From: MGBC163016 sp964631345
GTDB taxonomy: Bacteria > Actinomycetota > Coriobacteriia > Coriobacteriales > Eggerthellaceae
Reading direction: 5' to 3'
Assembly (NCBI GenBank): GCA_964631345.1
Contig: CAZVWE010000010.1
Location: 1 to 64,000 of the forward strand
Length of the DNA stretch: 64,000 nucleotides
Below the pieces are notes generated by a model. That model was not told the origin of the DNA, searched no databases, and worked only from the letters and a program-made list of their open reading frames with translations. The stretch's first letter is position 1, and every line of letters begins with the position of its first letter. Below, piece after piece: positions 1 to 9,567 of the stretch. Both the position numbers and the translations under genes were made by a program.

Positions 1-3000
1 TGGGATCAGGCATCGCGGCGTTATCCTGACTACCTTCCCATCTGGCTTACCATGGAACCCGGCGCCATGTACATGGGATCCACGTCCATGCTGTTCGCCT
101 GTGGGTCCACCTACATCTATAACGCTCCCGCCAACTTCGAGTTCAACGATGCCCAGCGGGCGGCTTTCAAGGCCAGGCTGGACAACATCTTTTCATATGC
201 GTCCAAATACGCGTCTACGACGGCGACCATCGTCGGCAAGGAACGAGTGAACACCACTATTGTCCTGACGCTGGACAACATGACTTCCCGATATGACTAC
301 GGTACCGCCCAGAACGTCTATTACGAGAGCCATGGGCTCTGGGGCAAGCACTACACCGAAGATCCTTGGCATAAGCACTTCTACGACGTGAGCGAGCTCT
401 ACGACACCACAGGCGGACAAGGTGCGGCTGCTGCTACCTACAACATGTCGCCTACCAACAAGCGCATCCTGTTCCTAGCTTATACCTCCCTTTCGTGCGG
501 CTGGTCCTATTACTGGTCACATGAGATGGCTCACGCTCTTGACAACGACGTATTCCTAGGCGCTGGCCGCCGCGATGGTGGCTCCAATGAGGATTTCACC
601 GACGGTCTTCTCACCCAGGGTCATGGGGCTTTGACCCCGGTCATCAACCTTTGTTACGAATACAACACCTCATCCGACATCATGTCCAATTACGATCGTG
701 ACCGAATCTACGGGAAGGATCAGACGGACGACTTCTACGGGAAGATGTACGAGACCCTCGACATGTTGGATTACGCGGCGCTTCTCGCATTTTTGCGACT
801 TGACAAGGACGAGCAGAACGCTGTGGCGTCCCAGGTGTGGTTCAGCGGGCAGAACGGCAATAGCCCTTTGGATTCGGGCACCAATACGACCATCCTTTGT
901 TCCAGAAGCAAGGTGATCGACGGCTACGATGGCACCGTGTCCACCATGCCGGTGAACGCCTCGGTTTTCAATGATGGTTCGAAGAAGTTCGAAACCATCG
1001 AAGAGGTCTACGACAACCAGCTTTTCCTGCGCGGAGGGATCGCCGATGGCAGCAGCATAACGTGGCAACGACAGATATATGTCACCGAAGACAACCGTGG
1101 TACTTGGTGGTTCCCGGTGCATGCCAACACCTTCTATCCCGATTCCCGCTCCTTCAAGGTGATGATGTACCGCATGCTCGGGCGCGAGGGCTATGACGCG
1201 TTCGCGACCTATGGAAGCGCCGGCGGTAACGACTTGCAGAAGCTCAAACAGATAACGGGCTGTTCTTCCTATAAAGAATGGCAGATGCAGACATGGAGTG
1301 GCATCGAGGCCAAGAAAGACAATCTAGCCTATGCCGACTTCGATGACTTGGTGGACAAGTTCGAGGTGGCTCTCAGGTCTGACGCAAGCATGCACGACCG
1401 CAACCTGGGCTCCATGTCTTCGCTGCGTACGCGCATGTTCTACATGATGAAGCGCGTCACCAACGATTTCCGCTATGGAATCTACGAGAACCAAAAGCCG
1501 GTCACCCACATCAACACCCTTGGTGACCTGCTGAAGGTTGCAGACAACCCGCAGGGCAATTACGTTCTAGACAGCGACATAGACGCAAGCAGCGTCCAAT
1601 TCGAGGCCGGAGGCGCGTTGCTAGGCGGTGTTTTCTACGGCAAGTTCGACGGACAAGGCCACAAGATCTACGTGAAGGGGTCTCCAATCGGCGGCCTTTT
1701 CGAGGGGGCGCGTCACGCATACGTCAAGAATCTGACGCTCGAAGGCATTACTTCCGACACCATGGCTCTCACCGTCGTGAATTGCGAGCTGGAGAACATA
1801 GCGTACACAAGGTTCGAGCGCCAGGTATGGTCGGTTGATGATTTCGTTGGCATCAATAACGACCTCAGGCTTGGCGTGAACAAGTTCCACCTCATGGCCG
1901 ACCTTGACCTTTCCGAGTGGTCTGCCGCGAACGCCGCCGATGAAGCGAAAAAGCTGTCCGTGGTCACTCAATTCATGGGCGGAACGCAGATGGATCCCAA
2001 GGTGTTCAATGGGAATGGCCATACGATAACGGGGCTTTCCGGGGCATCGCTGTTCGATAAGGCATGCTATGCAGAGGTGCGCGATTTCACCCTCAAAAGC
2101 TCGAGCAACATGCAGGATGCTGCTGCGGGGGACAACGTAGCTCTGATAGCGCGACGAAGCGCGAAGAGTGTCTTCGAGGATCTGTATCTTGATACGGTGT
2201 CGGCGCAAGGTCGTTACCGTGTCGGGTTCATCGTTGGCGACGACGGGGGGATAAACGCATCAGGCGCCGACAGGCGCATCGGCGGGTCGCGCTTCAACCG
2301 CATTCAAGTCACGAATGGAAGGCTCTGGAACGGCAACAGTTCGGTTCAAGGCAACTGCTGCTATGCGGGATTCGTAGCGGGACGCGTGGTCAACAGCGAT
2401 CTGAGTGATATCTTCGTGCAGGGCGCTTTGGCTTCATACGGCGTGTCTTGCGGAGGTGTTGTCGGGGCTGTAACCTGTTCGGTTCGAATGGAGCGCTGCA
2501 TCTCGAAGGTGAATATGTCGGCAACAGTTGCAAATGGCAAGAACGGAATCCTTGTGGGAGACATCGAGGACTCTAGTAACAATCTTTATGATGCGGAAAA
2601 TACCAGAATATCCGCATGCTTCGGTCTCGGGAATCCGACCAATGGTAACGTTGGTCGTCTTGCCAAGATGACCGCTCCAGCCGAGGACGCCTTCGTGAAC
2701 TGCTACGAGGATGCATCGATTACGGTTGGCGCTTCGCTTGTTGGGGATGCGGTGCCCGGCGTGAAGTATGCGCGAACGGATTTGGGGCTTTTGCATCATT
2801 TAAGCAAAGAGCTGCAAGGCATTTCCTACACGTTTCCCATGCTGTATAACGGCGCTGCGGTATATGAAAGTCTTGGCTTCGATGCCGATGTTTGGGAATT
2901 CGATCCAACCATAGAAATCGGTTATCCCATGCTGCGGTTTGTGGGCAACAGGGCTTCTTTCGCGCAGTATGACTTAGACATTGCGATCGATTACAAGAAC

Positions 3001-6000
3001 GAAAAACTTGTATGCTCGGGAACGGACTTCGACGCAAGCAAGAGGATATGCCTGCATAACCTGCCGTTCAGAAGCCTCAAAGACCTTCCTGGAAGCGGGA
3101 TATACAAAGGCGATTGGCAGGATGACGGTTTCGCGTCGGCGCCTATTTTCTTCTCAGTAATATCCGAAGATCCGAATAGTGTCGATCTGACCGAGATCAT
3201 CGAATACGAAGGATTTGATAATGCGGAAACCGAATTGAAGGGGACTCGCTCAATAAGCCTGTATTTCGCCTCAAAATGGTCAGGGAAGGGTTACAGTTTC
3301 ATCAAGACGGTAGAGCTTTCATCGCGCCCGAAGAACGGTTATGCCGATAATATCAAGGGCGTTCGCGCTAATTCCAAAGGGATGGGTGCTATCCATGTGT
3401 TGACAGTAGGCCCAAGTCTCATGCCGGATCTTGAATACAGGCTAGTTGCGGATTCCGGTGCTGATGTTGAGACGAATTCCGGAACGAATGCCGCCACGGG
3501 TGAAGATGCCAGTGCCAGCGAAGTAGCGCCTGCTGAATGGACTCCGATAACGACATCGTCCACGGCTGTTTCGGCAGGAACGTACGAGGTGCGCCTTGCT
3601 GCGACTGACAGTTCATTCGCTTCGTATCCTACAACGGTAGAGGTTGAGCCCTACGATCCAAATGCGGTTACGTTCCCGCTAATTCTTGATCCTAAAGGTG
3701 GTACATGGGCAGAAGATTTCGACGCTCCTGAAACCTATAACAACGAACAAATTACAACTCTTCCTGTTGCGAGCAATATTGCTCGCAGAGGTTACACCTT
3801 CGCGGGCTGGTATACCAATGACTCTTTTGTGGGTAAACCGCAGACTGAGATTTTAGCAGGACAGACTGAGACGTTGACGTTCTACGCTGACTGGACGCCC
3901 AATGCATATAGCGTAACGCTTGATCTAGATGGTGGACAAATAGTTCAAGGCAGCAACGTGACAAGTTACACCTTTGGTGAGGGCGCGCAGCTTCCGGTGC
4001 CTGCGAAGAAAAATTACGAGTTCGGAGGATGGTATGAAGATTCATCTTTTGCTGGCGAACCGATAACTGCTATTGGGATAGATGAAGTAGGGGACAAAAC
4101 CCTGTTCGCTAAATGGTATCGTCCTGTGTTTAATGTGACTCTCGAGCCTGGAGAAGGTGGATTTGCAGAAGGCGTGGAGTCGGTATTTACATACGAAGGC
4201 GGGGCGGGTGCGGTTCTTCCGGATGCCTCCCAGATGGTTTGGGAGGGACACACGTTTGCGGGGTGGTTTGAGGATCCAACGCTAAGTGGATTGCCTGTTA
4301 CTACTATTTCTCCTGAGGCAAGAGGCGACAAGCGGTATTTCGCCAAGTGGAATCTTGGTGTTTATTCCATCACGTTCTCGCCTAATGGAGGAACCTTGGG
4401 TACCGAGCAGACAGGTGTATCGTCTTATACCTACGGCACTCCTGTAACTTTGCCGCTCTATGAGCGTCCTGGGTATGAGTTCTTAGGTTGGTTTGACAAT
4501 GCAGAGTGTGCCGGCAGTGCGATAACTGAGATCGTCGCTGGGCAAAGTGGCGACAAGCATTACTACGCAAAATGGGAACCTAAAACCTACACTATTGCCT
4601 ATAGTATGGGTGCGGATAGCTCAGGAGCGACTCCTCCTGACACCATTGATGTATCCGCATACGAGAACTATCAGACAAGCAATGATGCCTTCCCTCTTCC
4701 TGGTGCAGACGTTATGAGTTGGGAGAATCACACCTTTGCAGGTTGGCATGAGAGTGCTGATTTATCGGATGCGCCACTTGTTGAACTAGCTGCTGGCACG
4801 TATGGCGATAAGAATTTGTATGCCGCTTGGGTTAGTGGTGACGTTTGCGCGATTTCGTTCCATTTGACAGGAGGCACTTTCGAAAGCCAGCCGAAAACGG
4901 TTTATGAGTTTGGAACGGATGGTGTTCAAGAAGGCGACATCGTTGCGTTGCCGGCTGGTTCCGATCTTACACGCACTGGGTATGCTTTCGATGGATGGTA
5001 TGTCAACGAGATATGTAGTGGCTCTCCAATCGAGAACATACAGCTTACCAAGGGTGTTATAGACCTGTATGCGAAGTGGACGCTGCAGGAATACAGTATT
5101 GCGTTTGAGTTGAACGGAGGTTCCTTCGTTGATGGGTGCGTTCTGCCGTACAGCTATAACGTGGAATCTAACGATATAAGCCTGCCAGTGTCCAATGATC
5201 TCGTTCGCGATGGATTCATATTTAAGGGCTGGTATGAGGATGCGAGCTTTGAGGGCACTTCGGCTATTGTGATTTCGACAGGAAGTGTCGGCGACAAGAC
5301 TTTCTATGCGAAATGGGAGAAAGAGCAAGTTGCGCCCCCTGACCCTGAGGACCCCGATCCCGATAATCCTGACCCCGATAATCCTGACCCGGATGACCCT
5401 GACCCGGATAACCCAGACAATCCGGATAACCCGGATAACCCTGATAACCCTGATCCAGAGGATTTCACGATTCCGTCTATAACGGTTAAAAATGTTGGCA
5501 AGCATATTCTTTCTTGGAATGAAGAGAATTATGCTCGCATAACAATTTCTCGCTCCAAGATGCCTAAGACAAGTGATGACTTCGATATTGAAGTTCCAGA
5601 TGGATTTACATGCAGCATTGTTAAACGTGAACCTGCAGCTATGCATCCGCTAGTAAGACAATTATTTGTGGCTGCGCATCCTATTACAACATCTCTAACT
5701 GCAAACCCAACTTTCTTAGATGGTATACAAGAAAAAGCTGCAAACGAGAAGGCATCAAACAGACTGCAAGAAAAAGCTGCAAAAGAGCTACAAGCGCAGG
5801 CATCAAACGAGTCAGATTATTGGGATATCACTTTAACTAAAACAGCCGATCCAACACAAACGAAGACTTATACCCTAGAGATCGTTCCAGTTGATGATCC
5901 ACAGGATCCTTCGTTGATCCCCGATCTCCCAGGAGATCCCAAAGACCCCTTGAATCCTACAGAGCCACAACAACCACCAGTTGGCTCTGATGGTTCTGGG

Positions 6001-6123
6001 CAAGGCAAGGGCACTGGGTTGGCGGAAACCGGCGATAGCACTGGAATTCCATTGGCGTTGCTTGGTGCATCGTGCATGCTAGCAGTGTTTGCGATTGTGG
6101 TAATGCGCAGACAAACTCGATAG
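1..6123 (+). CDS. Cell-wall-anchored surface protein with M26/Zmp-like zinc metallopeptidase and InlB repeats (5' partial)
   Basis: The frame is open from base 1, so the gene begins upstream; the first ATG in the window (52) is probably internal. Counting from that ATG (2,023 residues): an HEMAH zinc motif at residues 157-161, followed by GRR and a glutamate at 180 in NEDF, matches the M26/ZmpA-B-C peptidase signature (HExxH plus distal Glu). Next comes a GLUG/beta-helix-like stretch (about 490-850), seven InlB/Listeria-Bacteroides repeats, an Asp-Pro-Asn spacer, and a sortase signal LAETG, hydrophobic segment and Arg-rich tail. The family cleaves host glycoproteins such as IgA1 or mucins; the target here cannot be read from sequence. 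The protein should be exported and sorted to the wall. In streptococcal members the beta-helix usually precedes the peptidase; here it follows. Confidence 0.88.
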   Translation, partial: WDQASRRYPDYLPIWLTMEPGAMYMGSTSMLFACGSTYIYNAPANFEFNDAQRAAFKARLDNIFSYASKYASTTATIVGKERVNTTIVLTLDNMTSRYDYGTAQNVYYESHGLWGKHYTEDPWHKHFYDVSELYDTTGGQGAAAATYNMSPTNKRILFLAYTSLSCGWSYYWSHEMAHALDNDVFLGAGRRDGGSNEDFTDGLLTQGHGALTPVINLCYEYNTSSDIMSNYDRDRIYGKDQTDDFYGKMYETLDMLDYAALLAFLRLDKDEQNAVASQVWFSGQNGNSPLDSGTNTTILCSRSKVIDGYDGTVSTMPVNASVFNDGSKKFETIEEVYDNQLFLRGGIADGSSITWQRQIYVTEDNRGTWWFPVHANTFYPDSRSFKVMMYRMLGREGYDAFATYGSAGGNDLQKLKQITGCSSYKEWQMQTWSGIEAKKDNLAYADFDDLVDKFEVALRSDASMHDRNLGSMSSLRTRMFYMMKRVTNDFRYGIYENQKPVTHINTLGDLLKVADNPQGNYVLDSDIDASSVQFEAGGALLGGVFYGKFDGQGHKIYVKGSPIGGLFEGARHAYVKNLTLEGITSDTMALTVVNCELENIAYTRFERQVWSVDDFVGINNDLRLGVNKFHLMADLDLSEWSAANAADEAKKLSVVTQFMGGTQMDPKVFNGNGHTITGLSGASLFDKACYAEVRDFTLKSSSNMQDAAAGDNVALIARRSAKSVFEDLYLDTVSAQGRYRVGFIVGDDGGINASGADRRIGGSRFNRIQVTNGRLWNGNSSVQGNCCYAGFVAGRVVNSDLSDIFVQGALASYGVSCGGVVGAVTCSVRMERCISKVNMSATVANGKNGILVGDIEDSSNNLYDAENTRISACFGLGNPTNGNVGRLAKMTAPAEDAFVNCYEDASITVGASLVGDAVPGVKYARTDLGLLHHLSKELQGISYTFPMLYNGAAVYESLGFDADVWEFDPTIEIGYPMLRFVGNRASFAQYDLDIAIDYKNEKLVCSGTDFDASKRICLHNLPFRSLKDLPGSGIYKGDWQDDGFASAPIFFSVISEDPNSVDLTEIIEYEGFDNAETELKGTRSISLYFASKWSGKGYSFIKTVELSSRPKNGYADNIKGVRANSKGMGAIHVLTVGPSLMPDLEYRLVADSGADVETNSGTNAATGEDASASEVAPAEWTPITTSSTAVSAGTYEVRLAATDSSFASYPTTVEVEPYDPNAVTFPLILDPKGGTWAEDFDAPETYNNEQITTLPVASNIARRGYTFAGWYTNDSFVGKPQTEILAGQTETLTFYADWTPNAYSVTLDLDGGQIVQGSNVTSYTFGEGAQLPVPAKKNYEFGGWYEDSSFAGEPITAIGIDEVGDKTLFAKWYRPVFNVTLEPGEGGFAEGVESVFTYEGGAGAVLPDASQMVWEGHTFAGWFEDPTLSGLPVTTISPEARGDKRYFAKWNLGVYSITFSPNGGTLGTEQTGVSSYTYGTPVTLPLYERPGYEFLGWFDNAECAGSAITEIVAGQSGDKHYYAKWEPKTYTIAYSMGADSSGATPPDTIDVSAYENYQTSNDAFPLPGADVMSWENHTFAGWHESADLSDAPLVELAAGTYGDKNLYAAWVSGDVCAISFHLTGGTFESQPKTVYEFGTDGVQEGDIVALPAGSDLTRTGYAFDGWYVNEICSGSPIENIQLTKGVIDLYAKWTLQEYSIAFELNGGSFVDGCVLPYSYNVESNDISLPVSNDLVRDGFIFKGWYEDASFEGTSAIVISTGSVGDKTFYAKWEKEQVAPPDPEDPDPDNPDPDNPDPDDPDPDNPDNPDNPDNPDNPDPEDFTIPSITVKNVGKHILSWNEENYARITISRSKMPKTSDDFDIEVPDGFTCSIVKREPAAMHPLVRQLFVAAHPITTSLTANPTFLDGIQEKAANEKASNRLQEKAAKELQAQASNESDYWDITLTKTADPTQTKTYTLEIVPVDDPQDPSLIPDLPGDPKDPLNPTEPQQPPVGSDGSGQGKGTGLAETGDSTGIPLALLGASCMLAVFAIVVMRRQTR
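3667..5316 (+). repeat. Seven tandem InlB B-type repeats within the surface protein
   Basis: Seven units of about 75-85 residues, each with a GY/HTFAGWY-like core and ending in a (Y/F)(A/Y)(A/D)KW-type motif. They form the stalk between the beta-helix and the wall-proximal linker. The units are diverged from one another (not DNA-identical), so this is an old protein repeat and not a recent DNA expansion. InlB repeats are known as beta-grasp-like adhesion or spacer modules. Confidence 0.88.
5341..5460 (+). repeat. Asp-Pro-Asn-Pro low-complexity wall linker
   Basis: A run of DPDNP/DNPDNP units encoded by near-identical 6-12 base units. Such Pro-rich acidic linkers commonly span peptidoglycan next to sortase signals. 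The DNA repeat could slip and vary in length between strains. Confidence 0.85.
6019..6033 (+). other. Sortase recognition motif LAETG
   Basis: LAETG is followed by about 20 hydrophobic residues and a short tail with RRQTR just before the stop at 6121-6123. This is the standard C-terminal wall-sorting layout, with a variant of LPxTG (Ala for Pro). Confidence 0.8.
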
Positions 6124-6176
6124 AGGATTTAGCAAGAGACGCTGCGGGTGACGTGGGAAAATTGATTTAATGGTTT

Positions 6177-6222
6177 CAAATGATGTAAAATCCGGAATTG
6201 ATTCCGGATTTTACATCATTTG
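6177..6222. promoter_or_regulatory. Perfect 22-bp inverted repeat (2-nt centre) in front of the ATPase gene
   Basis: Arms 6177-6198 and 6201-6222 are exact reverse complements separated by TG. The right arm ends at the Shine-Dalgarno sequence of the next gene (GGAG from 6222). It could be an operator, or an mRNA hairpin that hides the ribosome site. It lacks a T tract, so it is a poor terminator for the preceding gene. Confidence 0.75.
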
Positions 6223-6230
6223 GAGCTGAT

Positions 6231-7502
6231 ATGTATATAAAGAGAGCGTTAGAGCCTATTGTTCGAGCCTATTCTGATCATTTTAAGGCTGTTGTTGTAA
6301 CTGGTCCTCGCCAGGTTGGGAAGACTACCATGTTGAAGCATTTAATGGAAGAAGATGTGAAGCATGGTATAGAGCGCTCGTATGTCACGATGGATGATAC
6401 TGCCTTAAGGCTAATGGCAACAAGCGAACCGTCGTTGTTTTTACAGCGATACAAGCCACCTATTCTGATCGACGAAATCCAAAAGGCTCCGCAGCTGCTT
6501 CCCTATATCAAGATGGCTCTTGATGAAACCGATCAAAACGGATCATATTGGCTTACGGGTTCGCAACCTTTTCATCTTATGCGCCATGTGTCCGAATCTC
6601 TTGCAGGTCGTGTTGGCATAATCGAAATGCTTGGATTGTCCAATTCAGAAATAAACGGGATTCCTTCTGAGCCGTTTGAACCGGGATCAAATTATTTCAT
6701 AGAGCGCATTGAGAAGGCAAAACCGCTTAATGTGGATGAGGTTTTCGAGCGCATAATCTCAGGATCCCTTCCTGCTATTCACACGCTTCCCAAAGAGTTG
6801 AGAGCTGCTGCTTATGAATCGTATCTTGAAACATACATTATGCGTGATATTCGTGATTTGGCACAGGTTGCAGATGAGCTCAAGTTCAGGCGATTTATGA
6901 CTGCTTGTGCGGCATTGACTTCCCGTCCAATCGTGTATTCCGAGTTAGCGCGTTTGTCTGACATAGATGAGAAGACGGCAAAAGCATGGCTTTCATTGTT
7001 GGTCAGCTCTTATCTTGTCAAGATAGTTCCGCCGTTTGCCAACAATCTGCTGAAGCGACTAACCAAAATGCCCGTAATGCATTTCATGGATACAGGACTT
7101 GCCGCATATTTAGCTGGATGGTCAAGCGCTGAAACGCTTGAGCGTGGTGCAATGTCTGGTCAGATTTTCGAAACATACTCTTACGACGAGATCTATAAAA
7201 GCTTTGTAAATGTGGGGCGTCAACCTTCCCTCTTTTTTTTCAGAACTAGCAGTCAGAAAGAGATCGATCTTTTACTGGAAAAGGATAACGTGGTCTTTCC
7301 TATCGAGATTAAGAAAGGCGCTTCGCCAAACAAACACGACGCTAAGAATTTTTCAGCGTTGAATCCATTGCGAGAAGCCAAGACTTCGGAAAGCGCGGCA
7401 ATTATGAGAAGCGAGCCTGGAATGGGCACAATCGTTTGCTTGTCTCGGGATGCGTATCCGATCTTAGACGACGTGTGGGCGTTTCCAGTTTGGGCGATTT
7501 AG
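6231..7502 (+). CDS. AAA_14 family ATPase with DUF4143 domain
   Basis: 423 residues from ATG 6231, chosen because GGAG lies 5 bases upstream; an in-frame TTG at 6198 would lie inside the inverted repeat. The Walker A motif TGPRQVGKTT is near residues 24-33, a Walker B-like LIDEIQ near 81, and the C-terminal third has the DUF4143 nuclease-like pattern with EIDLLL and IEIKKG near 345-365. The family is very common in anaerobic bacteria and its cellular role is unknown; the C-terminal fold resembles PD-(D/E)XK nucleases. It stands alone, behind a long palindrome and ahead of a hairpin at 7698-7727, so it is probably transcribed by itself. Cytoplasmic. Confidence 0.9.
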   Translation: MYIKRALEPIVRAYSDHFKAVVVTGPRQVGKTTMLKHLMEEDVKHGIERSYVTMDDTALRLMATSEPSLFLQRYKPPILIDEIQKAPQLLPYIKMALDETDQNGSYWLTGSQPFHLMRHVSESLAGRVGIIEMLGLSNSEINGIPSEPFEPGSNYFIERIEKAKPLNVDEVFERIISGSLPAIHTLPKELRAAAYESYLETYIMRDIRDLAQVADELKFRRFMTACAALTSRPIVYSELARLSDIDEKTAKAWLSLLVSSYLVKIVPPFANNLLKRLTKMPVMHFMDTGLAAYLAGWSSAETLERGAMSGQIFETYSYDEIYKSFVNVGRQPSLFFFRTSSQKEIDLLLEKDNVVFPIEIKKGASPNKHDAKNFSALNPLREAKTSESAAIMRSEPGMGTIVCLSRDAYPILDDVWAFPVWAI

Positions 7503-7697
7503 AAACGCGGTATTTTAGGATTAACACTCGAATATGATTGCACCAAGGCTTTCTGCTTTTCCATGAACTATCCGCTTATACTCTGAGCAAAAGCCCTTAT
7601 TGGTAAGCATATTTCTGACCTGTTTGATTGCTTCATGCGCAATAGTTTTGCCACATCGGCTGCTGTTAGCGCATCGTTATTGAGCATTTCAGAAGTT

Positions 7698-7730
7698 AGA
7701 AGGGCTGGATTATATTCCAGCCCTTCTTTT
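7698..7730 (+). terminator. Rho-independent terminator, 12-bp perfect stem
   Basis: AGAAGGGCTGGA pairs with TCCAGCCCTTCT around a 6-base loop and is followed by TTT on the plus strand. It lies about 200 bases past the ATPase stop, so the ATPase mRNA has a long 3' tail or a small RNA ends here. The minus strand has no T run after the stem. Confidence 0.75.
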
Positions 7731-7785
7731 ATGGGGTGTAGGGGATATAGGTATATAAAATCAGAGGCTATGAACATAAATAGCC

Positions 7786-9294
7786 CTAACCAATATGACC
7801 ACTACGCACTTTGTCTCTTAAAAGGTAACTAATTAATATGTATAAAGCCACTGTTGATGGTGCCACTACCAAAAATGGGACACTTACTATTCCAGTAACG
7901 TATAAAACACTACCTATAACAGTTACAACTATCAATGTACTCACACCACGCCAATTGACAGCATATTCCTGATTGGACATATCGATGCCTCGTTGGCCTA
8001 TGTTCATCTTTCCACGCACTATGTAATAGTCGGTAATCAATAAAAAGCACCATGAAGTGGTCAAGATAGACCCATAACTCATGAACGCATTGATCTGCTC
8101 AAGTATTCCACCAAGAATGAATGCAAGTCCAATAGCATTAGCAATAATTACAGCCGCAACCCAAGACACGCTTTTCCCAGTTAAACTATGAATAAGATTA
8201 GACACCGCATTCGCACCACCAATTGAATTTGATGTCTCCACTTTCGTTTGGGACAAACAGATAATTGCAAGGCCAATGCCACCTGCTGCAAGCACTAGCG
8301 ATACACCAGGATTAGTGACAGCCATATTTGCTGCACCTGCACCTTCGTATCCCATTTGGGTAAAGTATTCAACGGATCTAGTAAATCCATAATAAGTAAT
8401 CAATGCTCCACATATATAAGTGATGATTGCAAAGAGACTGCCCACGAGTGAAATAGGAACTATGTCTCGTTCTTTACGTGCATAACGAGTGAAATCTGCT
8501 GCAAATAATGCCAATAACCCACTTGTCATAATTGCATAATTGACCGAATAAGCAAATCCCTCTAAGGGTTCCACACCTGGAATAAGAATACCGTGAGTAG
8601 CAGCATCCACTAGTTGTCCATCAGCTGCCATAAGGTAGATAACGTAACCCATCACACAGAATAGGGCTATAACAAATATTGCGTTCATACGTGCAATGAT
8701 CTTTGTTCCAAATAACGCCATAACTACCCATATGCATGAAATACCTATGAATAGAACCCAGCGAATCCACTCTTCTGTCCACCCAAAGGCAAACAATATA
8801 GCGTTTCCGAGCTGGACAGTGCCCACTGCCAGCACTCCAACAAGAACAAATATCCAAATAACAGAGCCTGCCGCTGAGCCCTTTTTCCCGAAGATGTAAA
8901 AACGTGAAACTACATTGTTGGGAAGGCCTTCTCTAAAACAGATTTTGCCAACGAAGTAGGTAAGCAAAAATGACAACGTGAATGTAATTGCAACAGCTAA
9001 ACCACCTAATTGGCAACCTGCATAAAAAGCGACAATGCCCCCACCCATAAGCTTTGAAAGACTTGATACAACACCTGATAAGATTGCGGCTATGTCAGGC
9101 CATGCTAAACGTGCAGACATGGGAACTTTCTCAAAAAGAGAGACTTGGTCTGTACCAGCCTTGCTTTTACTTTGTGCTTGACGTGGCTTGTCAGAATTTG
9201 AAGATTCTGTTTTGGACGGCGCCCTTCCAAGTGCAGGAGCTTTAACCTCGGTAGTGTCCTTGCCTTTACGTTGTTGTAAGTCTTTGTGACGCAC
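7786..9294 (-). CDS. NCS1 family nucleobase:cation symporter (CodB-like permease)
   Basis: 502 residues. GTG at 9294 is supported by AGGGGT six bases upstream. After a hydrophilic, Lys/Ser-rich cytoplasmic extension of about 55 residues come roughly 12 membrane segments; SARLAWPDIAAILSG and the Gly-rich first segments resemble cytosine/allantoin-type NCS1 permeases. Family members import purines, pyrimidines, hydantoins or related compounds with Na+ or H+; the substrate cannot be assigned. It follows the GntP-type permease on the same strand with a 273-bp gap that forms a strong hairpin. The long charged N-terminus is unusual for the family. Confidence 0.85.
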   Translation of the reverse strand: MRHKDLQQRKGKDTTEVKAPALGRAPSKTESSNSDKPRQAQSKSKAGTDQVSLFEKVPMSARLAWPDIAAILSGVVSSLSKLMGGGIVAFYAGCQLGGLAVAITFTLSFLLTYFVGKICFREGLPNNVVSRFYIFGKKGSAAGSVIWIFVLVGVLAVGTVQLGNAILFAFGWTEEWIRWVLFIGISCIWVVMALFGTKIIARMNAIFVIALFCVMGYVIYLMAADGQLVDAATHGILIPGVEPLEGFAYSVNYAIMTSGLLALFAADFTRYARKERDIVPISLVGSLFAIITYICGALITYYGFTRSVEYFTQMGYEGAGAANMAVTNPGVSLVLAAGGIGLAIICLSQTKVETSNSIGGANAVSNLIHSLTGKSVSWVAAVIIANAIGLAFILGGILEQINAFMSYGSILTTSWCFLLITDYYIVRGKMNIGQRGIDMSNQEYAVNWRGVSTLIVVTVIGSVLYVTGIVSVPFLVVAPSTVALYILISYLLRDKVRSGHIG

Positions 9295-9367
9295 GATATC
9301 ACCCCTGTTTCACATATTTACAAGTCGCTAAACTCGCCTTGGGCTACGTTGACAATGAAAAGAACGT

Positions 9368-9532
9368 CTCCTGTGCAAATCACATCAACCATCTGATGAG
9401 CCATGGAATGAGGGGGAGTGATTGATGCGATTTGCACAAGAGGATCACCCATCTGCAGACACTTGAAACGAAAGACGTTTAAGATGGCGTTTCGTCGAAC
9501 TTACGCAATTGAATGCAAATAGCTGATCCTCT
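9368..9532 (-). promoter_or_regulatory. Structured leader / alternative hairpins ahead of the NCS1 permease
   Basis: Bases 9368-9388 and 9422-9442 form a 21-bp stem. The two non-identical positions are G-U wobbles only if the RNA is minus strand, which is the coding strand of the permease. A second pairing, 9524-9532 with 9439-9447 (nine bases), shares four bases with the first stem, so the two compete. After the main stem the minus strand reads ACGTTCTTTT, a weak terminator tail. It could terminate the GntP transcript or attenuate the permease. I do not match it to a known riboswitch class. Confidence 0.5.
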
Positions 9533-9567
9533 TTAATGAGCTGCTTTAAGCGATCTGATTTAAGCGA

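Noticed and set aside
5341..5460. Direct repeats as a CRISPR or recombination site
   Set aside because: They encode the in-frame Asp-Pro-Asn wall linker.
4786..5646. Minus-strand ORF opposite the surface protein
   Set aside because: Low-complexity reverse of the Asp-Pro-Asn repeats, with no start signal or family pattern.
7568..7777. Minus-strand 69-residue ORF with an HTH-like LTAADVAKLL stretch
   Set aside because: No ribosome site and it runs through the terminator hairpin at 7698-7727; the HTH likeness is too short to trust.
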